A stretch of 64,000 nt of DNA from Blastocatellia bacterium (GTDB taxonomy: Bacteria > Acidobacteriota > Blastocatellia > Pyrinomonadales > Pyrinomonadaceae). Position numbers and translations under genes: made by a program. The notes beneath the pieces were generated by a model. It saw only the letters and a list, made by a program, of their open reading frames with translations, did not search any database and was not told the DNA's origin. Positions 1 to 8,826 of the stretch are shown here, piece by piece (within the stretch, counting starts at the first letter, position 1; each line of letters begins with the position of its first letter). The DNA is taken from assembly GCA_016789265.1 (NCBI GenBank), contig JAEUQK010000029.1:124001-188000 (forward strand). The letters run 5' to 3'.

Positions 1-2
1 GA

Positions 3-512
3 AACGGCGGTTACGGCAATGGCCGTTACAACCGAGACATCCGCGGCACGCTTCAGAGCCTAAAGCAGAAGGCCAGCAACTTCGAACGCATGACCAACCG
101 CGTCAATGACCGTGACGACGATCGTTGGGGCAACCGCAACGGCGGTTGGGGAAACAACGGCGGATATGGCGGTTACGGCAACGGCGGCTACGGCAATCGT
201 GGCGGAGACATCGGCCGCATCGAAGACCTGGCAGACAACTTCAAGCGTGCGACGGACAAACTCCTTGACGAGTACGGCCGCGGACGCGACCTGCGAGGCA
301 GTGAAAATGAAGCACGTCGAGTTCTTGATCTGGCGAGCCAGATCGATAACGAGATGTATCGCACACGCAACCGCAATCTGCAGAACCAGTGGAACCAGAT
401 GCGTATGGAACTCAACGTCGTAGCCAACACTTATGGCAACTACGGCGGTTACAACGATCGCAATCGCAACGGCGATTGGAGAAACCGCATACCGTTCCCG
501 CTTCCTTTCTAA
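3..512 (+). CDS. Gly/Tyr/Asn-rich repeat protein, 5' end outside window
   Basis: The reading frame is open from the first complete codon, so the true start lies upstream of the window. The visible part alternates GGYGN-type stretches rich in Gly, Tyr, Asn and Arg with helical segments rich in charged residues and Leu. Two units are recognisable: a Gly-rich stretch, then RDIRGTLQSLKQKASNFER, and later GGDIGRIEDLADNFKRATDK with a long helical continuation. The helices share the pattern of an Ile or Leu register followed by A-x-N-F-x-R, which suggests internal duplication. The C-terminus is proline-rich (IPFPLPF). I do not recognise the family. The composition suggests an extracytoplasmic or surface protein, but the signal region is not visible. 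A strong intrinsic terminator follows. Confidence 0.75.
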   Translation, partial: NGGYGNGRYNRDIRGTLQSLKQKASNFERMTNRVNDRDDDRWGNRNGGWGNNGGYGGYGNGGYGNRGGDIGRIEDLADNFKRATDKLLDEYGRGRDLRGSENEARRVLDLASQIDNEMYRTRNRNLQNQWNQMRMELNVVANTYGNYGGYNDRNRNGDWRNRIPFPLPF

Positions 513-538
513 CCGTCGACCACGACACCGTCGAGAAA

Positions 539-570
539 GCCCGAGCCATTTCGGTTCGGGCTTTTTCTTT
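539..570 (+). terminator. Intrinsic terminator
   Basis: A 9-bp stem (gcccgagcc pairing with ggttcgggc, one G-T pair) with a five-base loop is followed directly by a T-rich run. It lies 27 bases after the stop of the Gly-rich gene and ends its transcript ahead of rsmI. Confidence 0.9.
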
Positions 571-625
571 TTGCTTCACGGTTTATATCGTTTTAGGGCA
601 AACTAAGGTTTGAATTTAGAACCTT

Positions 626-1465
626 ATGCCCGGAACACTTTATATCGTCGCGACGCCGATCGGTAATCTTCAGGACATGACGGCGCGCGCTATCGAGATG
701 TTGCGGTCGGTCGATGTCATTGCGTGCGAGGACACCCGGCACACACGCAAGCTGCTCAATGCCTATGATATTTCCAACAAACTCGTCAGCTATCACGAAC
801 ACAACGAACAGGAACGCAGCGACGAACTTGGGCGGTTATTGATCGAAGGCAAGTCGGCCGCGATCGTCTCCGATGCCGGAACACCGGGAATAAATGATCC
901 GGGTTTTCGGTTAGTGACCAAAGCTCACGAGATCGGCGCAAGAGTAGTACCGATCCCCGGAGCGGTCGCGTTCGTTAATGCAGTGATAGCTTCCGGACTG
1001 CCAACCGATTCCATCTTCTTCGGGGGCTTCCTTCCGGCAAAAACCGGCGAACGGAAGAAACGGCTCTTAGAGGTCAAGAACATTCCGGCGACGCTTGTCT
1101 TCTACGAAACGCCGCACCGCATCGAGGCGTCCATCGAAGATTGCCTCAACGTGCTCGGCGACCGAAAAGCATCGATCGCACGGGAACTCACCAAGCTCCA
1201 CGAACAGATCATTACAGGCAAACTTTCGTTTCTTCGTTCATCGCTTTCGTCTGCAAGGCCGCGCGGCGAGTACGTTCTTGTAATAGCAGGAGACGGCGGA
1301 ACTGGCGAAGCCGAACCGAAACAGGGAAATATCGCCGATCGTATCAGCGAACTCGAGGCCGAAGGAATGGACCGCAAGTCTGCGTTAAAACTGGCCGCAA
1401 AAGAATTCGGCTTGAGCAGATCCGAAGCGTATCGTGATTTCCAAAACCAGCGAACTGACAATTGA
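626..1465 (+). CDS. rsmI: 16S rRNA 2'-O-ribose C1402 methyltransferase RsmI
   Basis: RsmI methylates the 2'-hydroxyl of C1402 in 16S rRNA with S-adenosylmethionine and helps shape the ribosomal P site. The 279-residue protein starts with the family signature GTLYIVATPIGNL. It carries CEDTRHTRKLL near residue 40, SDAGTPGINDPG near residue 90, the PIPGAVAFVNAVIASGLP stretch near residue 110, and the YETPHRI motif near residue 155, all typical of the SAM-binding tetrapyrrole methylase fold used by RsmI. The last 50 residues form a helical segment like the small C-terminal helix-turn-helix domain of RsmI. Length is normal for the family. It sits alone between a terminator and a secreted-protein gene. 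Confidence 0.96.
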   Translation: MPGTLYIVATPIGNLQDMTARAIEMLRSVDVIACEDTRHTRKLLNAYDISNKLVSYHEHNEQERSDELGRLLIEGKSAAIVSDAGTPGINDPGFRLVTKAHEIGARVVPIPGAVAFVNAVIASGLPTDSIFFGGFLPAKTGERKKRLLEVKNIPATLVFYETPHRIEASIEDCLNVLGDRKASIARELTKLHEQIITGKLSFLRSSLSSARPRGEYVLVIAGDGGTGEAEPKQGNIADRISELEAEGMDRKSALKLAAKEFGLSRSEAYRDFQNQRTDN

Positions 1466-1531
1466 CCGGCACGGTTCGCGGAACTTATCCCGATCAAAGG
1501 CGTCTAAGAACCAAAGCCTTCTGCTGGCGAT

Positions 1532-1568
1532 GCAACCAATTTCAGAGTCAGTGACTCTGATAGGTTGC
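1532..1568. promoter_or_regulatory. Nested inverted repeat, possible operator or leader hairpin
   Basis: An 8-bp perfect palindromic arm pair (cagagtca, one central base, tgactctg) is nested inside a second 6-bp pair (gcaacc and ggttgc). Together they form a 37-base, nearly symmetrical stem-loop ending 36 bases before the ATG of the next gene. No T-run follows the outer stem directly, so it does not look like a normal terminator for rsmI. An operator or a 5' leader structure is possible. The function is unknown. Confidence 0.4.
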
Positions 1569-1604
1569 GGCAGCCGACATTGAAGTTTTTTGGAGGACCC
1601 AAGC

Positions 1605-2909
1605 ATGTTCAGATCGCTTTTGTGCGCAGCGATTCTATGCGCCGTTGTTCTGTCAGGCCTGATCTTTTCGCCGAATGCCCAAGCCTGCCCCGTCAAGATC
1701 CCCGAGACGCTGCTTGCTCTTTACCGCAACAGCAAAGAAATTCACGTCGCAAGATTCGATAAGAAATTAGTGGAGTCGGTAACTTCCAATGAAAAGGAAT
1801 ATTCGATCCTGAACGTAAAATACTTTTTCGATATCTCATCGACGCTGAAAGGCGAATCTCGAAAGATGTTCTCTTACGGCGACACCGAATACCGATACCT
1901 GTCAAATGAGAATGAGCCGGTCGACGAGTTTCGAACCGAGAGCATCGACAGCAGCAGTATGAAGGCTGGTGATCTTGTTCTCCTCTTTTTGAAGGAAGAA
2001 GAACCTGATGAACGCGAAGCCCATCCCGCCGATCGCGACAAAAAGCCAGAACTTGTTTTGACCGACTACCGTGACGGATTGAAGCAGGTAAAGGAATCCG
2101 AGCTTTCTGTTTATGAGACCCGCATCAACGAACTCAACAAGATCTTCGCCTCAGAAAAGGAAGACAACGCGGCGGTCCTTCAATGGCTGATCCGATGTAT
2201 CGAAGATCCGCTCACTCGATGGGATGGAGCGTTTGACCTCAACAGCAGCTTTCTGATGAAGGAGCATGAAGACGAAGCTGCCAGGGCTGGTGAAGAAGCC
2301 TCCGAAAACCGGTTTTATTTCTTCGGCGAGGGAACACGAAATTCTCAGTATGCTCGTCTGATGACGGACGCGCAAAAACAGGCGGTGACCAATATCCTGA
2401 TCTCCGCGCCGACCAAAGTGCGATCGCAGGAAGAAAAGGAAAACGGCCTTTCACGCGGCGACTACGCCTTGATCCAACTGGTAACGCGTTGGGCCGATTC
2501 GAAAGTGGCCGGGTATCTGCTCGAGCGATTGCGGACGGGACGCGACGATCGTTGGGACGTCTCGTCGATAATGAACTCGATCTCCGACATTCTCGATGAC
2601 AAGGATGTCGAGGCCGCGTCTGATGCCTATGCCGAGGCTTTAGGCGGGGACGACAATGAGATCGTCTCAGGATCCGAAGTGGCGGATGGGGATGAAAAAG
2701 ACGTAGCGGACGGGCCGGCAGATCCAGAAAGTAAGTCCGAGTCGCCTGATAGGTCAGATGATACTCCTGAATCCTCTGCGATCGCCGACGCGGGCGTGCA
2801 AAAGATAACCTATCTCGAGCTCAGAGCGGCTCTATTAGCAAAGTTCATTTCCGCCGCGGATATGGCGATAGCCAACCCAAAGGCTGAAGAACCGTCGGCA
2901 GAGAACTGA
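1605..2909 (+). CDS. Secreted acidic protein of unknown function
   Basis: I chose the ATG at 1605 because GGAGG lies 8 bases before it and the protein then begins with a clean signal peptide (MFRSLLCAAILCAVVLSGLI, cleavage after AQA, mature protein starting with Cys). A TTG codon at 1590 in the same frame lies upstream of the Shine-Dalgarno and is unlikely to be used. The 434-residue product is strongly acidic. It has a helical middle with several Trp and Arg pairs and a low-complexity Asp/Glu/Ser stretch around residues 350-400. The segment DLVLLFLKEEEPDE near residue 125 resembles part of a beta domain. I do not recognise a family. The Cys after the cleavage site might be a weak lipobox, but a normal signal peptide fits better. 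Confidence 0.8.
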   Translation: MFRSLLCAAILCAVVLSGLIFSPNAQACPVKIPETLLALYRNSKEIHVARFDKKLVESVTSNEKEYSILNVKYFFDISSTLKGESRKMFSYGDTEYRYLSNENEPVDEFRTESIDSSSMKAGDLVLLFLKEEEPDEREAHPADRDKKPELVLTDYRDGLKQVKESELSVYETRINELNKIFASEKEDNAAVLQWLIRCIEDPLTRWDGAFDLNSSFLMKEHEDEAARAGEEASENRFYFFGEGTRNSQYARLMTDAQKQAVTNILISAPTKVRSQEEKENGLSRGDYALIQLVTRWADSKVAGYLLERLRTGRDDRWDVSSIMNSISDILDDKDVEAASDAYAEALGGDDNEIVSGSEVADGDEKDVADGPADPESKSESPDRSDDTPESSAIADAGVQKITYLELRAALLAKFISAADMAIANPKAEEPSAEN

Positions 2910-2915
2910 TCTGTG

Positions 2916-2955
2916 AAAAGAAAAAGGGAGTCGAACCCGACTCCCTTTCGTTTTT
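2916..2955. terminator. Bidirectional intrinsic terminator
   Basis: A perfect 11-bp stem (aaagggagtcg pairing with cgactcccttt) with a four-base loop has an A-rich run on its left side and a T-run on its right. It serves both the upstream secreted-protein gene and the convergent M28 peptidase gene. Confidence 0.92.
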
Positions 2956-2956
2956 G

Positions 2957-4627
2957 CTAACGCTGCGACAGTTCCGGCGGAAGCTGTTTGTCCACTTTCG
3001 GCCGTTCCTTCAGATCGGTCAATTCCCACATCGTCAGGAAAATAGTCCGGGTGACCTTCTCCATCTTTGCGTAATCGATCTTGTCGGGCGTATCACTTGC
3101 CTGGTGATAGTCCTCGTGAACGCCGTCAAACCAAAAGGTGATCGGAATGCCATTAACCGCGTAGTTGAAATGATCCGAACGGAAGAAGAAACGGTTGGTG
3201 TCCTTCGGGTCGTCATATCTGGTGTTGTACTCGAGATTCAGATAACCCTTGTTCGTTCCGTCAACGATCGAACCCAAGGTCGAGCTCATCATGTCCTTTC
3301 CGATCACGTAGATCTCGTTCGCCTTTGAGAGTTCCTCGTTACAGCGTCGGACCGTCGGCGTACATTTGATGACCTTTGCCGGGTCGAGGCTGCGTCCGAT
3401 CATGTCGATGTTGAGCTGTGCGATCACGTTCTTGATATCCACGGTCGGGAACTTGTTGAAGTAATCGCTGCCCCAGAGGCCTTTTTCTTCACCGCAATGC
3501 CAAACGAATAGTATCGAACGCTTCGGCCGCGTCTTTGCCTTTGCCAGCGCTTCGGCGATCGAAAGCACCGCGACCGTACCCGAGCCGTCGTCGTCTGCGC
3601 CGTTCCAGATCTTGTCGTCGCCGGGTGCGTTCGGGTTCGTCCCTACGTGGTCATAGTGTGCGCCGATCGCGACCATTTCACTTTTCAGTTTCGGATCGCT
3701 TCCTTCCCAGAGAGCAACGACGTTTTGCGTGTAAGCCATATCGGCCTTGGTCGCCACGCTGAAGCTGAAATCCTTCGAAACATCGAACGATTCAGTTGCG
3801 CCTGCGAGCGGATTTCCTTTCTCGCCTGCAAAGATCGCGTTTGAGAGTTTTTCGGAGGCGATGAAAACCGTCGGTGCCGGTTCGCCCTGCGGGTTTACCG
3901 CCGGTGCGAGCTTATCGACAACGAGCCGCGTCCTGCCGAAATTTTGCGTTATGGCGTCCCAGTTTGACGCGAGGAACTTCGACGCAAGGACCATAACACC
4001 GACAGCGCCGTTTGTGCGTGCGTATGTCACCGCATCGGCCCAATCCGTCCCGCGCGTTCCGGTCAGGTCAGCCTGAGTAACACCGGCGGGAAGCGGCACG
4101 AGATTTCGCCCGCCGATCACGCCTTCACCGAATACGGCGATGATCTTGCCCTTTACGTCGAGTCCCTGATACGGGTTCAGGTTCTTTGATTTGATCATCC
4201 AGCCGTTTCCTGCATAAACGATCTTCGGGTTGAATGTGCCCGTGGAATTGCCGGAGACGCGAACCAGGTCCTCGCCATATTCAAATTTTTGGCCGCCCAC
4301 GGTCACAGAAGTGCCTTTCGGGTCAACTGCGTCGCGGCGGAGTGCGATCTTCTGAAAATAAGTGCCGTTGTCGCCGGCCGGCTTGAATCCCCAACGCTGA
4401 AGGTTCATCTTCAGGAACTCGGCCGTGACGTCGAGTCCGGCCGACGGAGTATCGCGGCCGCCCATCGCGTCAGAAGCCACAAAATAAAGGTAATTGCTGA
4501 TCTGCGCTGCAGTGATCGCCTCAGCCGCCTTTTTCTCGGCAGGAGTGATCTTTACGGCCTGAGCTAATGCAGCGGTCGGCATCAGCAGGCCGAAACTCAA
4601 AAAGAGCGTAAGTAAGGTCTTTTTCAT
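2957..4627 (-). CDS. Secreted M28 family zinc aminopeptidase
   Basis: The product is a predicted periplasmic or secreted zinc aminopeptidase of family M28. The start at 4627 is preceded by GGAGA and gives a classical signal peptide (MKKTLLTLFLSFGLLMPTA, cleavage after ALAQA). A frame-internal upstream start at 4654 would only add nine residues before the signal. Residues of about 140-300 match a protease-associated insertion domain. The catalytic domain follows, with the zinc ligand motifs HYDHVG, NGADDDGSG, HCGEEKGLWGS (catalytic Glu), NIDMIGR, and a final His in RSDHFNY. All five ligand positions are present, so the enzyme should be active. The total of 556 residues fits the PA-domain M28 group. 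Confidence 0.93.
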   Translation of the reverse strand: MKKTLLTLFLSFGLLMPTAALAQAVKITPAEKKAAEAITAAQISNYLYFVASDAMGGRDTPSAGLDVTAEFLKMNLQRWGFKPAGDNGTYFQKIALRRDAVDPKGTSVTVGGQKFEYGEDLVRVSGNSTGTFNPKIVYAGNGWMIKSKNLNPYQGLDVKGKIIAVFGEGVIGGRNLVPLPAGVTQADLTGTRGTDWADAVTYARTNGAVGVMVLASKFLASNWDAITQNFGRTRLVVDKLAPAVNPQGEPAPTVFIASEKLSNAIFAGEKGNPLAGATESFDVSKDFSFSVATKADMAYTQNVVALWEGSDPKLKSEMVAIGAHYDHVGTNPNAPGDDKIWNGADDDGSGTVAVLSIAEALAKAKTRPKRSILFVWHCGEEKGLWGSDYFNKFPTVDIKNVIAQLNIDMIGRSLDPAKVIKCTPTVRRCNEELSKANEIYVIGKDMMSSTLGSIVDGTNKGYLNLEYNTRYDDPKDTNRFFFRSDHFNYAVNGIPITFWFDGVHEDYHQASDTPDKIDYAKMEKVTRTIFLTMWELTDLKERPKVDKQLPPELSQR

Positions 4628-4699
4628 TGTTTCTCCGAAAGTGATTTTGTCCATGAAAGCAAGAGATTACTACGAGGGAGCGGGGAGAATGTTTCGTTT

Positions 4700-5497
4700 T
4701 CAGCTGCCGACGATCGCGATCTTGTTCTTATCGGCGAGGCCGATGGTCTTCTCGCGATCGAAAACGAGTGTCTTTCCGGCCGTGACCGAAATGCAGGTCG
4801 CCCCCGCAGCGATCATCGTCTCGATAGTCGGCACGCCGATCACCGGCACGTCAAACCGCATATCCTGTTCGGGTTTTGCCACCTTTACAACCGTCAATTT
4901 CCCGTTAGCGAGCTCGCCGGCTCGTTTTATCGTCGCGTCGGTGCCTTCCATCGCTTCGATCGCGACACAAGCTTTCGCTCGGACGACGATCGTCTGACCG
5001 AGATCGAGCCGCGCGATCTCTGACGCGATGTGCAGGCCGTAGTCGATATTCTCCTGCTCGATATCGCTGGGCTTTCGCTTGGTTAGAGCACCGGTCGGAG
5101 CAAGATGGTCCTGTACAAAATAGGTTGAATCGATGAGTTCGATGCCTTCTTTTGCCATTTCGTCCGCAACTCCGCCGATAAGCGAATCGGTGTTGCGTTT
5201 CGGCAGGTTCCAGAGCATTTTCATCATCCGCATATCGGGGATCGCTCCGGAAAATATCTGCACATGTTTTACCTGGCCGGCCATGATCGCCTTTTCAACG
5301 CCATGAGATTTAAAAAAATCGATCATCTTGCCAAGCTGGCCGATATTTACCCATTGAACGGTTTCGGCGGTCTCATCGATCCTTGGGTCGGTCTCTTCTT
5401 TTATGGCTACAACCGATAGGGAAGCACCGGCGCGTTTTGCACCTTCGACTACTAAAAATGGAAATTGGCCGTTTCCGGCAATTAGGCCGTAGTTCAT
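4700..5497 (-). CDS. lpxI: UDP-2,3-diacylglucosamine pyrophosphatase LpxI
   Basis: LpxI hydrolyses UDP-2,3-diacylglucosamine to lipid X and UMP in lipid A synthesis, replacing LpxH in many bacteria. The 265-residue protein has the family pattern: N-terminal GLIAGNGQFPFLVVEGAK, the GQLGKMIDFFK segment, AGQVKH, STYFVQDHLAPTGALT, DIDYG-type and ACVAIEAMEGTDATI motifs, and a C-terminal VPVIGVPTIETM. Length is normal. It is not with other lpx genes; lpxK lies 17 kb away. It is upstream of the M28 gene on the same strand with a 72-base gap and divergent from the S41 protease gene. Its presence shows that the host makes lipopolysaccharide. Confidence 0.94.
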   Translation of the reverse strand: MNYGLIAGNGQFPFLVVEGAKRAGASLSVVAIKEETDPRIDETAETVQWVNIGQLGKMIDFFKSHGVEKAIMAGQVKHVQIFSGAIPDMRMMKMLWNLPKRNTDSLIGGVADEMAKEGIELIDSTYFVQDHLAPTGALTKRKPSDIEQENIDYGLHIASEIARLDLGQTIVVRAKACVAIEAMEGTDATIKRAGELANGKLTVVKVAKPEQDMRFDVPVIGVPTIETMIAAGATCISVTAGKTLVFDREKTIGLADKNKIAIVGS

Positions 5498-5628
5498 GCT
5501 GACTCGATAATTATTGGGTGTGGCCGTTAAAATTGCAAAATCGTAACGATATGTGTAACCGTTTCCGGACTTCAGCCGTATAATCCCATCAAAGTCCGTT
5601 CAGATACCAAGCAGACAAGATCAAAATT

Positions 5629-8600
5629 ATGAAACTCCGTTCCGTTACGAAGTCGCTGGTCATTGCCGCATCATTCGCATATACCGCATTTGCCCAAAAT
5701 GCCATTCCGTATTTCACCGAGCCTTCGCTTTCGCCTGACCGAAAGGAGATCGCCTTTGTTTCGGGCGGCGACATCTGGACCGTTCCATCCGGAGGCGGGA
5801 CGGCGAGCCTGTTGGTCTCGCATCCGGCAACGGAGTTCAAGCCGCTTTACTCGCCGGATGGGAAATGGCTCGCGTTCGCCTCGTCGCGAACCGGAAACGG
5901 TGACATCTATCTTCTTGAGTTAGCCAGCGGCAACTTGAAACGGCTGACTTTCGACGACAGCGGCGACCAGCTAGATGCATGGTCGCGCGATGGAGCATGG
6001 ATCTATTTCACATCGAGCGCACGCGACATCGCCGGAATGAACGACATTTATCGTGTTTCGGTCAATGGCGGAACGCCGATGCAGGTCAGTTCGGACCGCT
6101 ACACAAGCGAGTTCAATGCCGCCCCGCTGGCCGACGGCTCATTCATCTTTGCCGCACGCGGCATCAGCAGCGGACAATGGTGGCGTCGCGGGCACAGCCA
6201 CATCGACGAAACCGAGATCTGGTCAAAGAACGGCGACGCATATTCAGAGCTAATGCCACGCGGAGCCAAGCAGCAATGGCCGATGGCGTCGGCTGACGGA
6301 TCGAAGATCTTCTTCGTGTCCGATCGAAGCGGCGATCAGAACATCTGGACGAAACCGCGAACCGGTGCTGCAAAACAACTCACGAACTTCACCGGCGGCC
6401 GAGTGTTGTTTCCCAGCCTCTCGTACGACGCAAAAGAGATCGTCTTCGAGCGAAATTTCAAGATCTGGAAGATGGACGCTGACGGCGGCAAGGCCGCGGA
6501 GGTCGCGATCACGCTTCGTGGGGCGGCGATGTCGCCAATGGTCGAGAGGGCAAGTCTATCGACGCAGATCCGTTCGTTCGCGCTTTCGCCCGACGGAAAA
6601 AAGGTCGCGCTCATCGCACGCGGCGAGGTATTCGCGGCATCTGCAAAGGATGGCGGAGATGCCGTGAGGATAACGAACACGCCTGCACCCGAATCTTACG
6701 TCACCTGGTCGTCCGACAGCAAACGTGTCGTCTATTCATCCGAACGCGGCGGCACAATGCGGCTTTTCCAATATGACTTCACTACCGAAACCGAGACTCA
6801 GCTAACAAGTGCGGGAAATGATGCCATAGCCGCCTTTTCGCCGGACGGAAAGCTGATTGCCTTCGTAAGAAATGCGCGGTCGCTAATGATCTATGACTTT
6901 GCCGCAAAACAGGAACGCGAAGCGGCAAAGCTGTACACCGATCCGGCCCCGCTTCTAGGTCCGGATACATTCAAATGGTCTCCTGACGGCAAATGGATCG
7001 CTTTTCTTACCTATGCACCCGAGACGCGTTCGTACACAAACGTAAACGCGGTCCCGGTCGAAGGCGGGCCCGCACGGCCGATCAGCTTTCTTGCTAATTC
7101 TAACAGTAACGCGATCGCCTGGAGCCCGGACGGTTCGTACATCCTTTTCGACACGAACCAGCGCACCGAGGAAACAAGCATCGCGAGGATCGATCTGAAA
7201 TTACGAACTCCGAAGTATCGCGAAGATCAATTCCGCGATCTTTTCAAACAAGAGAACCCGCGGGACACGCGCCAGCCGCCCGCTCCGACGGCTTCGCCGG
7301 CCGCCTCTCCCGCACCGGCCGCCTCACCCGAAAAGAAAGACGACGACAAGAAAACGGAGATCGTATTTGACGATATCCGCCGCCGTCTAAGTCTGATAAA
7401 TACGGGTGTTGACGGCGGAAATCCGGTCATCAGCCCTGACGGAAAGACGCTCATCACGCTCGCCTCTGCCGAAGGGCAATTCAATATCTATTCGCGCACA
7501 TTGGACGAACTCTCGACCGATTCGTCGTCGCGGCAGATAACCTCGACAAGCGGGTTCAAATCGCAGCCGCAATTCACATCCGACAGCAAGGAGATCTATT
7601 ACCTCGAGGGCGGCCGAATAAACATCGTCTCGCTCGACCGCCGCGAGGTTCGTCCGCTGAATATGGCCATCGACATTCCCGTTAATTTCGCCGAGGACAA
7701 GATGGAGACGTTTGGCCAGGCCTGGCGATACCTTCGCGATAATTTTTACGACGACAAATATCACGGCGTCGATTGGAACTCGGTGAGGACGACCTACGAA
7801 CCGCTGATCGCCGGCGCCCGCACGCCCGATGAGGTGCGACGCCTGCTCAATCTGATGGTCGGCGAATTGAACGCATCCCACCTCGGCGTTTCCGGCGGGA
7901 CGACTCCGCCGCCGGCAAGTCCCGTTGGTAAACTCGGTGTCCGCTTTGACCGCGCCGAATTTGAGAATAACGGCCGATTGAAGATAACCGAGATCATCGT
8001 GTTGGGTCCGGTCGCGGTCGCAAAGAACGTAAGGATCGGCGAATTCATTTTGGGCATTGACGGAGTGAATGTCGGCAAGAACACCAACATCGACGAGCTG
8101 CTCGAGAACAAAACGAACCGCCGTGTTGTGCTTCAGGTGTCGGCAACGCCGGATGGTTCGAACCGGCGGGAGGTGATCGTGCGTCCCGTCTCGACCGGGG
8201 CCGAAAAGAACCTGCTTTACCGTCAATGGGTCGAGGACAATCGCGCCTATGTCGATCGCATAAGCGGCGGGAAACTCGGTTACGTTCATCTGCCCGATAT
8301 GGGACAAGGTTCGCTGAACCAGCTCTACATCGACCTCGACGCGCAAAACCAATCGAAGGAAGGCGTTGTTGTCGATATCCGAAACAATAACGGCGGATTC
8401 ATCAATGTCTATGTGATCGACGTACTCGCACGCCGCGGATATCTCACAATGAAAGAGCGCGGACTTTGGAATGTTCCGGCACGTTCCGCACTCGGGCAGC
8501 GCGCTCTCGAACGGCCGACCGTGCTTGTCACAAATCAACATTCGCTTTCCGACGCGGAAGACATGACCGAAGGCTATCGAACGCTAAAACTCGGCAAGGT

Positions 8601-8826
8601 GGTGGGCGAGCCGACCGCCGGCTGGATCATTTATACATGGAATGCGGGTTTGTTTGACGGAACGACCGTGCGGCTGCCGCGTCAGCTTATATTGGGCAGC
8701 GACGGAAAGAACATGGAGTTGAATCCGCGTCCGGTCGATGTGCTGGTCACCCGCCCGATCGGCGAATCTCTTACTGGAAAAGATTCCCAGCTTGACCGGG
8801 CGGTTCGCGAACTGCTCGGGAATTAG
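5629..8826 (+). CDS. Tricorn-like S41 family protease with beta-propeller and PDZ domains
   Basis: This large exported peptidase resembles archaeal tricorn protease, which degrades oligopeptides. The 1065-residue protein starts with a signal peptide (cleavage near AFAQ). WD40/PD40-type repeats with SPDGK motifs follow at about residues 30-520, then a Pro/Ala/Ser linker near 545-570 and a second propeller. A helical core domain (FGQAWRYLRDNFYDD, near 695) includes the YHGVDW histidine near 711. A PDZ domain lies near 780-860, and an S41 catalytic domain has the nucleophile in HSLSDAED near 973. All expected catalytic regions are visible. It ends one base before the convergent P460 gene, with no terminator between them. 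Confidence 0.92.
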   Translation: MKLRSVTKSLVIAASFAYTAFAQNAIPYFTEPSLSPDRKEIAFVSGGDIWTVPSGGGTASLLVSHPATEFKPLYSPDGKWLAFASSRTGNGDIYLLELASGNLKRLTFDDSGDQLDAWSRDGAWIYFTSSARDIAGMNDIYRVSVNGGTPMQVSSDRYTSEFNAAPLADGSFIFAARGISSGQWWRRGHSHIDETEIWSKNGDAYSELMPRGAKQQWPMASADGSKIFFVSDRSGDQNIWTKPRTGAAKQLTNFTGGRVLFPSLSYDAKEIVFERNFKIWKMDADGGKAAEVAITLRGAAMSPMVERASLSTQIRSFALSPDGKKVALIARGEVFAASAKDGGDAVRITNTPAPESYVTWSSDSKRVVYSSERGGTMRLFQYDFTTETETQLTSAGNDAIAAFSPDGKLIAFVRNARSLMIYDFAAKQEREAAKLYTDPAPLLGPDTFKWSPDGKWIAFLTYAPETRSYTNVNAVPVEGGPARPISFLANSNSNAIAWSPDGSYILFDTNQRTEETSIARIDLKLRTPKYREDQFRDLFKQENPRDTRQPPAPTASPAASPAPAASPEKKDDDKKTEIVFDDIRRRLSLINTGVDGGNPVISPDGKTLITLASAEGQFNIYSRTLDELSTDSSSRQITSTSGFKSQPQFTSDSKEIYYLEGGRINIVSLDRREVRPLNMAIDIPVNFAEDKMETFGQAWRYLRDNFYDDKYHGVDWNSVRTTYEPLIAGARTPDEVRRLLNLMVGELNASHLGVSGGTTPPPASPVGKLGVRFDRAEFENNGRLKITEIIVLGPVAVAKNVRIGEFILGIDGVNVGKNTNIDELLENKTNRRVVLQVSATPDGSNRREVIVRPVSTGAEKNLLYRQWVEDNRAYVDRISGGKLGYVHLPDMGQGSLNQLYIDLDAQNQSKEGVVVDIRNNNGGFINVYVIDVLARRGYLTMKERGLWNVPARSALGQRALERPTVLVTNQHSLSDAEDMTEGYRTLKLGKVVGEPTAGWIIYTWNAGLFDGTTVRLPRQLILGSDGKNMELNPRPVDVLVTRPIGESLTGKDSQLDRAVRELLGN

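Noticed and set aside
7387-8541. Long antisense frame in the tricorn-like gene
   Set aside because: No motif, no ribosome site, and it lies opposite strongly conserved PDZ and S41 coding sequence.
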